From Bacillota bacterium (GTDB lineage Bacteria; Bacillota; Clostridia; Peptostreptococcales; Anaerovoracaceae), in the NCBI GenBank assembly GCA_016286935.1, contig JAEEUO010000046.1, positions 1 to 7,696 of the forward strand: a DNA stretch of 7,696 bases. Direction: 5' to 3'. The notes below the pieces were generated by a model. The model was not told the DNA's origin. It made no database searches and saw nothing but the letters and a program-made list of their open reading frames with translations. Of this stretch, positions 6,623-7,696 are shown in pieces. Made by a program: the position numbers and the translations under genes. Every line of letters starts with the position of its first letter. Position 1 is the stretch's first letter.

Positions 6623-7696
6623 TCGGTTTCCTCCGTTTCCGCTTCCGCTTCGCGCTTCTGCTGTTTCGCGATGTTGAGCATGATGCCGGTCGACCCCATG
6701 AACAGGAGCAGCGCGTTTCCGCCGTAGCTCACGAACGGGAGCGCGATGCCGGTCGCCGGCATGCTCGACGTGACGACCGCGACGTTCAGGAGCACCTGGA
6801 CGCCGAGCATCGCCGTGATGCCCGTCGCGAGGAGCATGCCGAACGTATCGGGCGCCTTCATCGCGATCCTTGAGAAGCGCCAGACGAGGAAGAGATAGAC
6901 CGCGAACAGGACGAAGCACCCGATGAAGCCGAGTTCTTCGCCGATGATCGCGAGGATATAGTCGTTCATCGGTTCGGGCAGATAGAGCGCCTTGATGACG
7001 GAATTTCCGAGGCCGACGCCGGTCAGTCCGCCGCGCGAAAGAGCGAAGATCGACTGGACGGCCTGCCACCCCGAGTTGAGCTTGTCCGCGAACGGATCCA
7101 TGAAGCTCGTGAGGCGCGTCGTCCAGTAATGATCCGGCATAAGAATCGGGATGCCGACGAAGCCGGCGGCGATGGCGCCGAAGAACGCGACGAGCCAGCC
7201 CCAGTGGAGCCCCGCGATCAGCATCATCACGAAGACGATCATCACGAACGTGATCGCCGTGGAGAGGTTCGGCTGCTTGTAATAGAGCAGGAAGAAGGCG
7301 CCCGCAATCGCGCCAAAGATGAGGATCCCGCTGATCCCGCCCCGTTTGAGGACGACTTTCGGGTTCTTCGTCAGGAATCGCGCGGCGAACAGGATGATCG
7401 CGATCTTGGCGATCTCGCCCGGCATCAGCGTGAACGGGATGCCGGGGATCTTCAGCCAGCGCGTCGCCTGGTTCAGCGTGACGGCCATCGGGTTCCCCGG
7501 AATGATCAGAAAGACCATCAGGCCGAGCGCGAGCACGAGCGCGACCGGCGCGATGCGGAAGTAGATGTGGTAGTCGATGAACATCAGAAGGATCATCAGC
7601 GCGAACCCGATCAGCGCGAGCTTTCCGTCCGCGATCAGGTATTCGTACGGGTCGCCCGATTCCGAGATCGACGTGTAGTAGCTGGCGCTGAACACC
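6619..7696 (-). CDS. ftsW: SEDS glycan polymerase FtsW, 5' end outside window
   Basis: FtsW is a polytopic SEDS-family peptidoglycan glycosyltransferase that polymerises lipid II at the septum with its partner class B PBP. About 359 codons are visible. The GTG at 7695 is not the true start: VFSASYY is the end of the first membrane helix in this family, so some 15-30 residues lie beyond the edge. Counting from that codon, signatures are GEIAKIAIILFAARFL at 93-108, WQAVQSIFALSRGGLTGVGLGNS at 210-232, and PEPMNDYILAIIGEELGF at 240-257. In the last of these, Asp245 is the putative catalytic aspartate of SEDS enzymes. VALPF-like TGIALPFVSYGG follows at 315-326. The tail after the last helix is short and acidic. 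The murG neighbour favours FtsW; SpoVE or RodA are close paralogues and not fully excluded. The stop overlaps the murG start by four bases. Confidence 0.93.
   Translation of the reverse strand, partial: VFSASYYTSISESGDPYEYLIADGKLALIGFALMILLMFIDYHIYFRIAPVALVLALGLMVFLIIPGNPMAVTLNQATRWLKIPGIPFTLMPGEIAKIAIILFAARFLTKNPKVVLKRGGISGILIFGAIAGAFFLLYYKQPNLSTAITFVMIVFVMMLIAGLHWGWLVAFFGAIAAGFVGIPILMPDHYWTTRLTSFMDPFADKLNSGWQAVQSIFALSRGGLTGVGLGNSVIKALYLPEPMNDYILAIIGEELGFIGCFVLFAVYLFLVWRFSRIAMKAPDTFGMLLATGITAMLGVQVLLNVAVVTSSMPATGIALPFVSYGGNALLLFMGSTGIMLNIAKQQKREAEAETEETE
6630..6634 (-). promoter_or_regulatory. Ribosome binding site of murG
   Basis: The minus strand reads GGAGG seven bases before the murG ATG at 6622. 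It lies inside the last codons of ftsW (the acidic ETEETE tail), so murG translation starts within the ftsW message. Confidence 0.85.

Noticed and set aside
5228..6727. A 499-codon open frame on the plus strand opposite ftsQ, murG and ftsW
   Set aside because: Same cause: antisense to recognised genes, no family motif, biased composition, and no ribosome binding site I would trust.
6623..7069. Upstream extension of murG by 149 codons
   Set aside because: The extension is another frame of ftsW. MKAIVTGGGTGGH is the standard MurG N-terminus and has its own ribosome binding site.
1..7696. Mobile elements, CRISPR arrays, defence genes, tRNA or rRNA genes
   Set aside because: All but about 220 bases are covered by seven core genes with uniform composition. 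I saw no long repeats, transposase motifs, regularly spaced repeats or tRNA-like sequence.

Overview
The window is chromosomal core-genome DNA with seven genes, all on the minus strand. It is GC-rich (roughly 60% by eye) and densely packed. In transcription order, from high to low coordinates, it holds ftsW (5' end outside the window), murG, ftsQ/divIB, ftsZ, a SpoU/TrmH-family RNA 2'-O-methyltransferase, pheS and pheT (3' end outside the window). pheT is open from its ATG at 1436 to the left edge. The only sizeable non-coding stretch is the 174 bases between ftsQ and ftsZ.

The gene content and order suggest a Bacillota (Clostridia-like) bacterium. The methyltransferase-pheS-pheT order matches ysgA-pheS-pheT of Bacillus subtilis. 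FtsZ ends in a Firmicutes-like [10 protein letters not shown] tail, PheS carries a CxxC...CxxC insert, and good Shine-Dalgarno sequences precede four genes. TGG encodes Trp and both TGA and TAA serve as stops, so the genetic code is standard. This lineage placement is inference from the sequence alone.

Region by region: 4727-7696 is the tail of a division/cell-wall (dcw) cluster. FtsW polymerises glycan strands from lipid II, MurG makes lipid II, and FtsQ/DivIB is a bitopic divisome protein. ftsW and murG overlap by ATGA, and murG and ftsQ are 18 bases apart. murC, murB and ftsA, which often sit here in other bacteria, are absent. The gap at 4553-4726 holds a candidate extended -10 promoter for ftsZ, set inside nested inverted repeats, and a roughly 70-base leader with a strong ribosome binding site. 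From ftsZ down to pheT the gaps are 12-18 bases with no visible terminator, so ftsZ, the methyltransferase and phenylalanyl-tRNA synthetase probably share a transcript.

I found no mobile element, CRISPR array, tRNA or rRNA gene, toxin-antitoxin pair or defence system. I do not think the window encodes a new multi-gene system. What merits a second look is the structured ftsZ promoter region, the coupling of ftsZ to pheST, the missing usual neighbours, and a triple short repeat that places two in-frame stops between murG and ftsQ.
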